The notes below the pieces were generated by a model. The model was not told the origin of the DNA, did no database searches, and saw only the letters and a program-made list of their open reading frames with translations. The position numbers and the translations under genes are program-made. Shown in pieces: positions 50,776 through 58,910 of a stretch of 64,000 nt of DNA; position 1 is the stretch's first letter; every line of letters starts with the position of its first letter. The stretch lies in the NCBI RefSeq assembly GCF_019793435.1, contig NZ_JAILYH010000024.1, positions 28,730 through 92,729 of the forward strand, in the 5' to 3' direction. The DNA is from Rhizobium redzepovicii (GTDB lineage Bacteria > Pseudomonadota > Alphaproteobacteria > Rhizobiales > Rhizobiaceae).

Positions 50776-51837
50776 TTACAGTCTCTGGCCCGTTTCCCGA
50801 TCGAAGATATGTGCACGCCGGGGATCGATGTGGAAATACACCGTCCGTCCGGGATCTACCTCGATACGTTCGCGGATCAAGGCGTCGATCGGCACACCTT
50901 GCGTACGGCCGAAGATCAATGTCTCCGAACCCGTCGGCTCGAACACTGATACCTCGACGGGAACGCCATCGTCGCCGATCGTGATATGCTCCGGTCGGAT
51001 GCCGTAGGTCACGGCTCGTCCGTCGTCCGCATTCGTCTTGTCGACGGGCAGGACGACGCCCTGGTCTGTGACGACGACCTTCCTGCCGTCGCGGGTGGCG
51101 ATGCGGCCCTGAAGGAAGTTCATCGATGGGCTGCCGATGAAGCCGGCGACGAAGAGATTGACCGGGAAGTCGTAAAGATCGAGAGGCTTGCCGATCTGCT
51201 CGACCCTGCCGTCGCGCATCACCACGATCTTGTTGGCCATCGTCATGGCCTCGATCTGATCGTGCGTGACGTAGACGGTGGTGGTTTTCAGCCGCTGGTG
51301 AAGCTCCTTGATTTCGACGCGCATGGTGACGCGAAGTTTGGCGTCGAGATTGGACAGCGGTTCGTCGAACAGGAAGACCTGCGGATCGCGGACGATGGCG
51401 CGGCCCATCGCCACGCGCTGACGCTGCCCGCCCGACAGTTGCTTCGGATAGCGATCGAGATAACGCGTCAGGTCGAGGATCTCGGCGGCCCTTCCGACCT
51501 TCTCGTCGATCTCCGCTTTGGGGCGCTTGGCCATCTTCAGCGGAAAGCCCATGTTTTCGGCGACCGTCTTGTGGGGATAGAGCGCGTAGCTCTGGAAGAC
51601 CATCGCGATGTCGCGCTCCTTTGGCGGAGCGTTGGTGACGACACGGCCGCCGATCCGGATGTCGCCGCCGCTGACGGTCTCGAGGCCGGCGATCATCCGC
51701 AGCAGGGTGGACTTGCCGCATCCGGAGGGGCCGACCAGCACGACGAATTCGCCGTCCTCGATGTCGACGCTGACGCCGTGCATGACCTGAAGCGCGCCAT
51801 AACTCTTGGTGACGTCGCTAACCTGTACGTTTGCCAA
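50776..51837 (-). CDS. Sugar/polyol ABC transporter ATP-binding protein (UgpC/MalK type)
   Basis: A 353-residue ATPase. Walker A GPSGCGKSTLLRM, signature LSGGQRQRVAMGRAI, Walker B VFLFDEPLSNLDAKL and H-loop VTHDQIEAMTMA are canonical. The C-terminal OB-type regulatory domain (about 240-353; ITIGDDGVPVEV) is typical of the MalK/UgpC group that energises CUT1 importers. It belongs to the leftward operon with the permeases and binding protein; a GCATGTCG repeat separates it from the small membrane-protein gene upstream. Confidence 0.93.
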   Translation of the reverse strand: MANVQVSDVTKSYGALQVMHGVSVDIEDGEFVVLVGPSGCGKSTLLRMIAGLETVSGGDIRIGGRVVTNAPPKERDIAMVFQSYALYPHKTVAENMGFPLKMAKRPKAEIDEKVGRAAEILDLTRYLDRYPKQLSGGQRQRVAMGRAIVRDPQVFLFDEPLSNLDAKLRVTMRVEIKELHQRLKTTTVYVTHDQIEAMTMANKIVVMRDGRVEQIGKPLDLYDFPVNLFVAGFIGSPSMNFLQGRIATRDGRKVVVTDQGVVLPVDKTNADDGRAVTYGIRPEHITIGDDGVPVEVSVFEPTGSETLIFGRTQGVPIDALIRERIEVDPGRTVYFHIDPRRAHIFDRETGQRL

Positions 51838-51850
51838 TGTCGTTCCTCCC

Positions 51851-51955
51851 TAAAGCATGTCTCGCAAAAGTGTGCAGCGGTTTTGCGATAAAGACATGCG
51901 TAAAAACAAAGACCTAAAGCGTGAGCGAATCTGAAAGATCGCGACGCGCTTTAAA
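51851..51955. repeat. GCATGTCG-family repeat inside the ABC operon
   Basis: AAAGCATGTCTCGCAAAAGT, GTGCAGCGGTTTTGCGATAA, GACATGCGTAAAAACAAAG, CCTAAAGCG and GAAAGATCGCGACGCGCTTT. The blocks match the copies at 16900 and 41787. It lies 14 bases upstream of the ATPase start in a gap of about 150 bases within the operon. Confidence 0.7.
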
Positions 51956-51990
51956 GCAGCGCGGCTGGTGTGTTGACGGAAGTCATCGGC

Positions 51991-52197
51991 TCATCCCTTC
52001 CAGACGATGTAGGCGCCAAGCACCGCCGAGATTGCCGCCGCGCACCATACCGACAGCCCGACCGGCTCGATGAACCGCATCCAGAACAACGAGAGAGCGA
52101 CCCAGATCACCACCGAGATGAACAGCCGGTCGAACCAGTTCGTTTCGATCGGCAGAAATCCCGGCTTGCGTTGGTTGTTTCTTGATTGAGAGCTCAT
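51991..52197 (-). CDS. Tiny membrane protein within the polyol ABC operon
   Basis: A 68-residue protein with two hydrophobic helices (WFDRLFISVVIWVALSLFW near 21-39 and WCAAAISAVLGAYIVW near 50-66). Its start lies four bases after the MalG-type permease gene ends, so it is translated with it. Small two-helix proteins occur at this position in several rhizobial polyol ABC operons as I recall. It may be an accessory subunit. No named function. Confidence 0.7.
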   Translation of the reverse strand: MSSQSRNNQRKPGFLPIETNWFDRLFISVVIWVALSLFWMRFIEPVGLSVWCAAAISAVLGAYIVWKG

Positions 52198-52201
52198 GGC
52201 T

Positions 52202-53038
52202 TCACCCTTTCACCGCACCGAAGGTCAGGCCGGCGACGATGTGACGTTGCACCACTGAAAAGACGATGAGCGCCGGCACCAATGTCAGCATCGAGATCGC
52301 GGCCATGATGCCCCAGGCGGTCCCGGTGGTCGTCACATATTCCGACAGGCCGGTGGTCAGGGTTCGCGCATTGAAGTTGGTGAGCGTCGCTGCGAGCAGA
52401 TATTCGTTCCACGCAAACACCCAGGTCAGGATCAGGGTCACCGCAAGTCCGGGCCGCGCCAGGGGAAAGACGATGTCATAGAGGACGGTCCATGGGCTGG
52501 CGCCATCCATATAGGCCGCCTCGTCCAATTCCTTTGGAATGCCTTCGACGGTCGGGCGCAGCGTCCAGATGGCGAAGGGAAGGTTGAAGGAGCAGTAGAC
52601 CAGGATCATGCCCAGCCGGGAATCGGCGAGCGAGAAGTCGCCGATCTTGTAGACCTGCGTCAGCAGCAGGAAAAGCGGCAGCAGGAAGACCGCCGGAGGC
52701 GCCATGCGGTTGGTGATCGTCCAGAAGAAGATGCTTTCCTTGCCCGCGAGGTCGAAGCGGGTCAGCGCGTAGCAGGCAAAGAAGCCGAGCGTCGTGACGA
52801 GCAGTGCGTTGCCCGACGATATGATCATCGAGTTGAGCATGTATCCGCGCAGGGTCGGATTGGTCAGCACATCCTGGTAGTTTTTCCAGAAGAAGCTGCG
52901 GAGCACGACATCGGGCGTCGAGAACAGGTCGAAGGGCTGTTTCACCGATATGACGAACAGCCAGTAGATCGGGAAAAGCGTCGCGAGGCTGATTAAGATC
53001 CAAAGGACGACCGGAAGCCAGGGGGTCTGGTTTTTCAT
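52202..53038 (-). CDS. Sugar/polyol ABC permease (MalG type)
   Basis: A 278-residue inner-membrane protein with about six helices. The cytoplasmic EAA loop that contacts the ATPase reads DEAAYMDGASPWTVLYDIVF. The C-terminus ends in MAAISMLTLVPALIVFSVVQR and GLTFGAVKG, typical of CUT1 MalG-like permeases. It pairs with the MalF-type permease encoded four bases upstream. Substrate is probably a hexitol (inference from operon). Confidence 0.92.
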   Translation of the reverse strand: MKNQTPWLPVVLWILISLATLFPIYWLFVISVKQPFDLFSTPDVVLRSFFWKNYQDVLTNPTLRGYMLNSMIISSGNALLVTTLGFFACYALTRFDLAGKESIFFWTITNRMAPPAVFLLPLFLLLTQVYKIGDFSLADSRLGMILVYCSFNLPFAIWTLRPTVEGIPKELDEAAYMDGASPWTVLYDIVFPLARPGLAVTLILTWVFAWNEYLLAATLTNFNARTLTTGLSEYVTTTGTAWGIMAAISMLTLVPALIVFSVVQRHIVAGLTFGAVKG

Positions 53039-53042
53039 CGGA

Positions 53043-53918
53043 TCAACCTCTCTTCACGCGGGGCGCAATCAGGCCGACATAGAGCAGCCAGCACACGACG
53101 ATGGTGAGGTAAAGGACGATGACGGAGATGGCCGAACCATAGCCGTAATTGGTCTTGGGGAAGACCTCCTTGAAGATGTGGACGCCGATATAGCGTGTCG
53201 ACGAACCCGGGCCGCCGCCGGTCAGCATCAGGACCTCGTCGACGGTGCGCAGCGCATCCATCAGCCTGATGAACACCGTGGCGAGCAGGGCCGGGCGGAT
53301 CAGCGGGAGCGTGATGTGCCAGAAGATCTGGCTCTTGCCTGCGCCGTCGATCTGCGCCTGCTCGAACGGATCGGGCGGGAGCGAGACCAGTGCGGCGATC
53401 AGCGACAGGGTGACAAGCGGCGTCCAGTGCCAGATGTCCATGATCACCGTAACGGTGAAGGCCGCGACAGCACTCTGGCCGATATTCAGATCGTAGCCGA
53501 ACCAGCTTCTGAGAAGATACGGGATGATGCCGATCGACGGTGTGGTCATCAGCTTCCAGACAGAGCCGACGATGATTGGCGCCATGATCAGCGGCAAGGT
53601 GTGGATCGTGCGAAACACCGCTTTTCCAGGAAAATCCTTCAGCAGCGCCTGGGCGAGGATATAGCCGAGGATCAGTTCCGAGACGACCGCGAAGAAGACG
53701 AATGTGAGGGTTATGCCGAGCGATGCCAGGAATTGGGCGTCGAAGACGAGCCGCCGATAGTTGTCGGCCCAATTGAAGACCATGCCCGGATTGGCCGCGA
53801 ACGGGTTCCATGCATGGAACGAGACCCAGAGGACGTAGATGAACGGAAAGATCCCGAACAGTCCAAGGATCACGATGGTCGGTGACAGCAACAGCCACCC
53901 GAGCTTCTGCGAATGCAT
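53043..53918 (-). CDS. Sugar/polyol ABC permease (MalF type)
   Basis: A 291-residue inner-membrane protein with about six helices. The EAA-type loop reads EQAQIDGAGKSQIFWHITLP. The N-terminus LGWLLLSPTIVILGLFGIFP is the first helix of CUT1 permeases. It forms the heterodimeric channel with the MalG-type partner. It lies 94 bases downstream of the solute-binding protein gene in the same operon. Confidence 0.92.
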   Translation of the reverse strand: MHSQKLGWLLLSPTIVILGLFGIFPFIYVLWVSFHAWNPFAANPGMVFNWADNYRRLVFDAQFLASLGITLTFVFFAVVSELILGYILAQALLKDFPGKAVFRTIHTLPLIMAPIIVGSVWKLMTTPSIGIIPYLLRSWFGYDLNIGQSAVAAFTVTVIMDIWHWTPLVTLSLIAALVSLPPDPFEQAQIDGAGKSQIFWHITLPLIRPALLATVFIRLMDALRTVDEVLMLTGGGPGSSTRYIGVHIFKEVFPKTNYGYGSAISVIVLYLTIVVCWLLYVGLIAPRVKRG

Positions 53919-54012
53919 CGCCTATCCCCCATTGAACGTTATGTGACGTCCGCCCATCCTGGAGCGAAAGATGACGGGTCGTAGGACACGACCCGTCAAT
54001 TGGGGAGGATGT

Positions 54013-55446
54013 TTATTTGCGATAGCCGAGCGATGTCAGTTCCTCTTCGGCCTTGGCCGCCATCTGGTCGAGCCCTTCATCGGGAGCGATCTTGCCGGTC
54101 AAGATGTCGTAGAAGATCGGGGCGGTCGCTTCCCGCACCTGCGCATGGAAGGGGTAGGGAGGAGCGCCGGCGAAGAGTTTGCCCTCATCCTTCAGCATCG
54201 TGTAGAAGCCGCCGAGCTTGGTATCCATCTCCTTCACCTTCGGATCGTCGAACGTCGCCTTATTGGTGATGCGCGGCGCAGCGATGGCCCAGTCGGGCTG
54301 CACTTCGTTCTGACCGATGAATTCGAGGAACAGCAACGACGCTTCCTTGTTCTTCGACGTGATCGGCACGCCGAAGGCGCCGCCGTCGTAGTAACCGATA
54401 TAGCCCTTTCCGGCTTTTGCATCGTCCAAAACGCCTGGTTCGAGCGGCGGCAGCGCGAACCCGACCTTTCCGACGACCTTCGACTGCGCTTCATCGCTTG
54501 CAATCCACGCGGCATTCTCACCGTAGATCAGCCCCTGGGCGACACGGCCGGCGGCAAAGGTCGTTGCCGTCTCCGTCCAGGTCGACTGGGTCGATTCCGG
54601 CGGAGCGATGTCGCGCAGGTGCAGCCAATATTTCAGCGCGGCCTTCGCCTTGTCGCCGTTCATCGTGCCGCCGTGTTCGACGGTGGCCGCATAGTTGTTC
54701 TTGGCGTCGATGCCCCAATTGTAGACCCCGAACGTCGGCACGATGGACTCGAAGAATTCATACCAGGAAGCCGGATGGCCGGTATGGGCCTGGGCGGTCG
54801 TGCCCCAGAGCTCCATGCCGTTGTCCTTGCCGTACTTGGTGAAGAATTCGGCAATCTGAGTGTATTCCTCGTGGGTGGTCGCCGGCTTCAGGTCCTTGCC
54901 GGTTTCCTTCTTGAAGGCCTCCTTGATCTTCGGATCGTCGAAGAGGTCCTTGCGATAGAGATATGTCTTGAGGAACGCTTCCATCGGCGTGCCGAAGAGA
55001 TCGCCGTTGGCGTCCTTGAAATAGTCGGCGAAGCTGGTGAAATTCGAATCGTCGTAGGTCGGGGCCTTCAGATCCGGCTGATCCTTCAGCGTCTTGGTGA
55101 TGTCGACGAGGAAATTCCTGGCCAGATAGGAATAGATGATGTCCTGCTCGATGTAGACCATGTCATAGATGCCGGTCTTGGCTTCCATGTCCTTGATCGC
55201 CTTGTCGTACATCTGATCCCAGGAGGTCGTCTCGATTTCGACCTTGATGCCGGTCTTCTTTTCGAATTCCGGAGCGAGCACGTTCTTGATGTAGTTCGAT
55301 GGCGGGGTGCTTTCGGTGACGCCGTGCAGGGTCACACCCTTGTATTTTGCGCCCGCGTCGGACCAGAAGTCAGCCCAGGCCGGCGAAGCGGTCGTCGCAA
55401 GGCCGAGCGTCAGCGCAAGCGCGCTAGCCTTCAAAGCATAGTGCAT
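54013..55446 (-). CDS. Extracellular solute-binding protein of polyol ABC importer
   Basis: A 477-residue periplasmic protein. The signal peptide MHYALKASALALTLGLATT ends near ASPAWA (about residue 26). The mature part resembles family 1 sugar-binding proteins (GVTLHGVTESTPPS, WDQMYDKAIKDMEAK, GRVAQGLIYGENAAW). GGGAGG precedes ATG 55446 and excludes an 18-codon extension. It is the first gene of the leftward operon and delivers the substrate to the permeases; neighbours suggest galactitol or another hexitol. Confidence 0.9.
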   Translation of the reverse strand: MHYALKASALALTLGLATTASPAWADFWSDAGAKYKGVTLHGVTESTPPSNYIKNVLAPEFEKKTGIKVEIETTSWDQMYDKAIKDMEAKTGIYDMVYIEQDIIYSYLARNFLVDITKTLKDQPDLKAPTYDDSNFTSFADYFKDANGDLFGTPMEAFLKTYLYRKDLFDDPKIKEAFKKETGKDLKPATTHEEYTQIAEFFTKYGKDNGMELWGTTAQAHTGHPASWYEFFESIVPTFGVYNWGIDAKNNYAATVEHGGTMNGDKAKAALKYWLHLRDIAPPESTQSTWTETATTFAAGRVAQGLIYGENAAWIASDEAQSKVVGKVGFALPPLEPGVLDDAKAGKGYIGYYDGGAFGVPITSKNKEASLLFLEFIGQNEVQPDWAIAAPRITNKATFDDPKVKEMDTKLGGFYTMLKDEGKLFAGAPPYPFHAQVREATAPIFYDILTGKIAPDEGLDQMAAKAEEELTSLGYRK

Positions 55447-55666
55447 TTCCAATCCTCCCAGATAGCAGCGAGAACATTCGCCGGTGCTTGTGTAGGCCAA
55501 AAAAACCGACAGCGCAACATTTGTTGTCTAAACATGCAAATAGATAGCCTATCCCATTGATTTTCACAGGAACAAATTTTTCGTACCGACCTGGAAACGA
55601 AGGCCATGGCATAAAATGCTGCAACGCAAAGTCTTTTTGCAGGACAGCAAAATGACGGTGTCAGAA

Positions 55667-55692
55667 TTTATTTGTTGCCTTGCCAAACTAAA
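55667..55692. promoter_or_regulatory. Candidate ROK-regulator operator in the divergent polyol promoter
   Basis: TTTATTTGTTGCC and TTGCCAAACTAAA form an imperfect inverted repeat whose AAACTAAA and AACAAATAAA ends recall XylR/NagC-type ROK operators. It is about 50 bases before the epimerase start, inside the 294-base divergent gap. The match is weak and the ROK gene two genes downstream is the candidate regulator. Confidence 0.35.
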
Positions 55693-55740
55693 TGGCATAG
55701 CACTGGGCACAATCACCGGCATATCGTGGAGGAAAGACCT

Positions 55741-56625
55741 ATGCGTCGATTGGGTATCCATTCATTTGTATGGACAGGCGGCCAAACGCAGGAAGGCCTG
55801 GAGATGGCCCTCAACAAGACCGCCGAACACGGATATCGCACCATCGAATTTGCCTATCTGCGCCCCGAGAAATTCAATCTCGACCGGCTGGCAAAGCTCG
55901 CCCAGTCCCTCGATGTGGAGATCGGCGTAACCATGGGGCTGCCGCTCGACAAGGACGTGTCGAGCGAGGACGCTGCTGCGGTGTCCGCCGGCAGGCAGAC
56001 GCTGGCCGACGCCGTTCGTGCAGTCCGTGATATCGGCGGCAACAAGCTCGGCGGGATTCTCTATTCCGCCCACACCAAGTACAATCGCCAGCCGACGAAG
56101 AAGGGCTGGGACAACAGTGTGGCCGCGATCGCCGCGACCGGCGAGGTCGCCAAGCAGGCGAACGTCGACATAGTGCTGGAGGTGGTCAACCGGTTCGAGA
56201 CCAACCTGCTGAATACCACGGCGCAGGGGCTGAAGTTCATCGCCGAGACGGGATCGCAGCATGTTCGTCTCCATCTCGACACGTTCCACATGAACATCGA
56301 GGAAGCCAATCCGGCCGCCGCCATCCGTCTTGCCGGCGACAAGATCGGTTATTTCCACATCGGCGAAAGCAATCGCGGCCATCTTGGTGATGGCGTCATC
56401 GACTTCGAGCTGATCTTCGACGCCCTGCTCGACATCGGCTACGAAAGAGACATCGTGTTCGAGAGCTTCTCGACGACGGTCGTGGATGAAGGCCTGTCGC
56501 TCGCCTGCGCCATCTGGCGCGATACCTGGGAGGACAATGATTTGCTTGCGGCGCACGCCAAGCGCTACATCGAGCTGAAATATGACGAGGCCAAGCGTCG
56601 CCGGGCCACAAACGCGCGGCCCTGA
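55741..56625 (+). CDS. Ketose 3-epimerase (D-psicose/D-tagatose 3-epimerase family)
   Basis: A 294-residue TIM-barrel protein. The four metal-binding residues of psicose/tagatose 3-epimerases are visible: Glu in VLEVVNRFETNLLNT, Asp in LHLDTFHMNIEEANP, His in GYFHIGESNRGHLGDG and Glu in DIVFESFST. Such enzymes use Mn/Co to invert C3 of free ketoses (tagatose/sorbose, psicose/fructose). GGAGGAAAGACCT precedes ATG 55741. It heads the rightward catabolic operon. Preferred substrate here is unknown; L-tagatose to L-sorbose is one possibility. Confidence 0.87.
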   Translation: MRRLGIHSFVWTGGQTQEGLEMALNKTAEHGYRTIEFAYLRPEKFNLDRLAKLAQSLDVEIGVTMGLPLDKDVSSEDAAAVSAGRQTLADAVRAVRDIGGNKLGGILYSAHTKYNRQPTKKGWDNSVAAIAATGEVAKQANVDIVLEVVNRFETNLLNTTAQGLKFIAETGSQHVRLHLDTFHMNIEEANPAAAIRLAGDKIGYFHIGESNRGHLGDGVIDFELIFDALLDIGYERDIVFESFSTTVVDEGLSLACAIWRDTWEDNDLLAAHAKRYIELKYDEAKRRRATNARP

Positions 56626-56686
56626 TTATCCTTCTGACAGCCTGTTCCAGTCGTGTAAGGGTGGGCGGCTTGAAGGGAATAGACCT

Positions 56687-57901
56687 ATGAACGACACCGT
56701 CTCCATCGGAAGTTCGCCGCGCAGGATCCGGCAGAACAACATCGTCGCCGCCTTACAGACGATCTATGTCCACCGAAGCCTCAGCCGGGCCGATCTCGCT
56801 CGTAAGCTCGGCATGAACCGCTCATCCTCGGGAGAGATCGTCGCCGAACTGACCGAGGGCGGGTTCGTTCAGGAGTCGGAGGAGAGCGGCAGGCAGCGCC
56901 TGGAACATTCCCGTGCTGGCCGTCCCGGCATCATGCTTGAACTGGTTCCGGATGCTGCCTTCTTCGTCGGGATAGAGATCGGCGTCGAGCATATATCGGC
57001 CGTCGTTGTCGATCTCTCCGCCGAAGTTCGCGCATGTCGGAAAGTCGCGTTCGACACACCGTCTTCGACGGTGGAGGAGGCTGTGGCGCAGGGTATCGAA
57101 CTGATTGTCGGCGCAATGGCGAAGCGCATGATCGACAGGTGCAAAGGCTTGGGCCTATCGACGCCGTCCCACGTGCGTCCGGATGGATTTGTCACACTGG
57201 CGCCGATCATCGGCTGGCGGGACGTGCCGTTGAAGGAAATTGCCCGGTCAGCCTTCCCGGCCGCCGTCCCGATCGCGGTCGAAAACGATGCCAATGCGTT
57301 TGCGATCGGCGACAGCTATCGTCACGGCGTCGCAGGGGTGACCCTGTTCCTGCTGATGGAAACGGGCGTCGGTGGCGGCATCATGATCGATGGCAAGCTG
57401 TTTCGCGGCGGCCATGGTCTGGCGGGAGAAATCGGCCACACGCTGGTGCCGGGAAGCGGCGGTCAGAAGCTCGAACAACTGATCGGTCGCGAGGTGCTGA
57501 TCGGTCAATATCGCGAGGCTGTCGGACACGAGGACGCCGATCTGCAGGATTTCCTTGGTGGCGTTCGCGACCGCGTCCCGGCCGCGGTCAACATCGCCGA
57601 AACCTGGTCGCGCCATCTTGCATATGCACTGCTGCAGGCCTGTCGCCTGCTCGACCCAGACAGGATCGTGCTGGGCGGCTCCGTGGCACCGCTCTATCCA
57701 ATGGTGGCTGCCCGCGTGGCGGTTCACATGTCGGAAGGCCAGAACATCGCTTTCCCCACGCCGGAGATCGTCGTGGACGATGATGCAGAGTTCGATTCCG
57801 CCTTCGGGGCGGCATGCATGCTGCACCGGCGCTTTCTGTCGTTGGAGAACGAGGAGTTCGGCAGCGAGGACGGTGCGCCGGTCCAATCGGCGCTGAGTTA
57901 A
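56687..57901 (+). CDS. ROK family transcriptional regulator
   Basis: A 404-residue protein with an N-terminal winged helix (SRADLARKLGMNRSSSGEIVAEL) and a ROK domain: VGIEIGVEHISAVVVDL, AVENDANAFAIGD and the GHTLVPGSG region. The usual Cys-rich zinc motif (CGxxGC) after GE(I/L)GH is not seen: EIGHTLVPGSGGQKLEQL occurs instead. It binds a sugar and releases operators. Inside the operon, it is the likely local regulator of polyol catabolism. Confidence 0.87.
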   Translation: MNDTVSIGSSPRRIRQNNIVAALQTIYVHRSLSRADLARKLGMNRSSSGEIVAELTEGGFVQESEESGRQRLEHSRAGRPGIMLELVPDAAFFVGIEIGVEHISAVVVDLSAEVRACRKVAFDTPSSTVEEAVAQGIELIVGAMAKRMIDRCKGLGLSTPSHVRPDGFVTLAPIIGWRDVPLKEIARSAFPAAVPIAVENDANAFAIGDSYRHGVAGVTLFLLMETGVGGGIMIDGKLFRGGHGLAGEIGHTLVPGSGGQKLEQLIGREVLIGQYREAVGHEDADLQDFLGGVRDRVPAAVNIAETWSRHLAYALLQACRLLDPDRIVLGGSVAPLYPMVAARVAVHMSEGQNIAFPTPEIVVDDDAEFDSAFGAACMLHRRFLSLENEEFGSEDGAPVQSALS

Positions 57902-57932
57902 GAGACAACAGGGATCGAAAGCAGGACTGCAT

Positions 57933-58910
57933 ATGGCTTCAATACTGGCTCCGGACGCACTTGGTCCCACGGTTTGCGTAGGGGAGATCCTCGTGGAGAT
58001 CGTCGCAACGACGGTTGGAAACGGCTTCCTCGAAGCCCAGCCGCTCGTCGGTCCGTTCGCGAGCGGTGCGCCGGCGATCTTCATTTCGCAATGCGGCCGT
58101 CTCGGCGGTCAGGCGGCAATGGTCGGCGCCGTCGGCGATGACGATTTCGGCCGGGTCAATACCGATCGCCTCAAGCGCGACGGCGTCGATATCTCGGCGA
58201 TTTCGATCGATCCGGATTACCCGACGGGAAGCGCTTTCGTTCGCTACCGCAAGGATGGCTCCAGAGATTTCGTCTACAACATCGCCACCTCCGCAGCCGC
58301 GCGCTTCGGCTGGTCCCGAGGGGTCGCCGATCTCATCGATCGGACCGGGCACCTTCACGTGATGGGCTCCGCGCTGTCGGTTCCGAGTGCCCGTGCGGTG
58401 ATCGACAAGGCGGTCGACATTGTCAAGGCGCGCGGCGGAACGCTGTCGGTCGATCCGAACCTTCGCAAGGAGTTGAAGCTGGACGAGGAGACCGAACGCC
58501 GGTTTGCCAAGCTTGTTGCTGCCGCCGATCTGCTTCTGCCGTCCGGAGAGGAGCTTGAGCGCGCCGCCGGTGTCGAAGGCGAGGCGGAAGCGATCCAGCG
58601 TTTGTTCGAGATAGGCGTCAAGGAGATCGTGCTGAAGCGCGGCGCCGGCGGCGCGACCTACTTCGCCAGCAGCGGAGACCGCATCCACGCTCCCGCCTTC
58701 GTCGTTCAGGAGGTCGACCCTACGGGGGCCGGCGACTGCTTCGGCGGTGCCTATCTCACCTGCCGGCGGCTCGGAATGTCTCCAAAGCAGGCTCTGACCT
58801 ATGCCTCGGCCGCCGGCGCCCGCAACGTCACGGTGCTGGGGCCGATGGAAGGTGCGGGCACCCGCCCGGAACTCGATGCATTTGTCGCGTCAACGGAAAG
58901 GCGGCCGTGA
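57933..58910 (+). CDS. PfkB family sugar kinase, probably D-tagatose/ketohexose kinase
   Basis: A 325-residue ribokinase-fold enzyme. GRLGGQAAMVGAVGDDDFGR is the first signature and DPTGAGDCFGGAYLTC the second, with the catalytic Asp in GAGD. The pairing with a PF08013 protein matches the tagatose kinase (EC 2.7.1.101) characterised in Agrobacterium, where it makes D-tagatose 6-phosphate. The stop overlaps the next start. Substrate assignment is from context, not motif. Confidence 0.87.
   Translation: MASILAPDALGPTVCVGEILVEIVATTVGNGFLEAQPLVGPFASGAPAIFISQCGRLGGQAAMVGAVGDDDFGRVNTDRLKRDGVDISAISIDPDYPTGSAFVRYRKDGSRDFVYNIATSAAARFGWSRGVADLIDRTGHLHVMGSALSVPSARAVIDKAVDIVKARGGTLSVDPNLRKELKLDEETERRFAKLVAAADLLLPSGEELERAAGVEGEAEAIQRLFEIGVKEIVLKRGAGGATYFASSGDRIHAPAFVVQEVDPTGAGDCFGGAYLTCRRLGMSPKQALTYASAAGARNVTVLGPMEGAGTRPELDAFVASTERRP

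Noticed and set aside
55672..55740. N-terminal extension of the ketose 3-epimerase
   Set aside because: The extra residues cover the putative operator and lack a ribosome-binding site. ATG 55741 has GGAGG and matches the family N-terminus.
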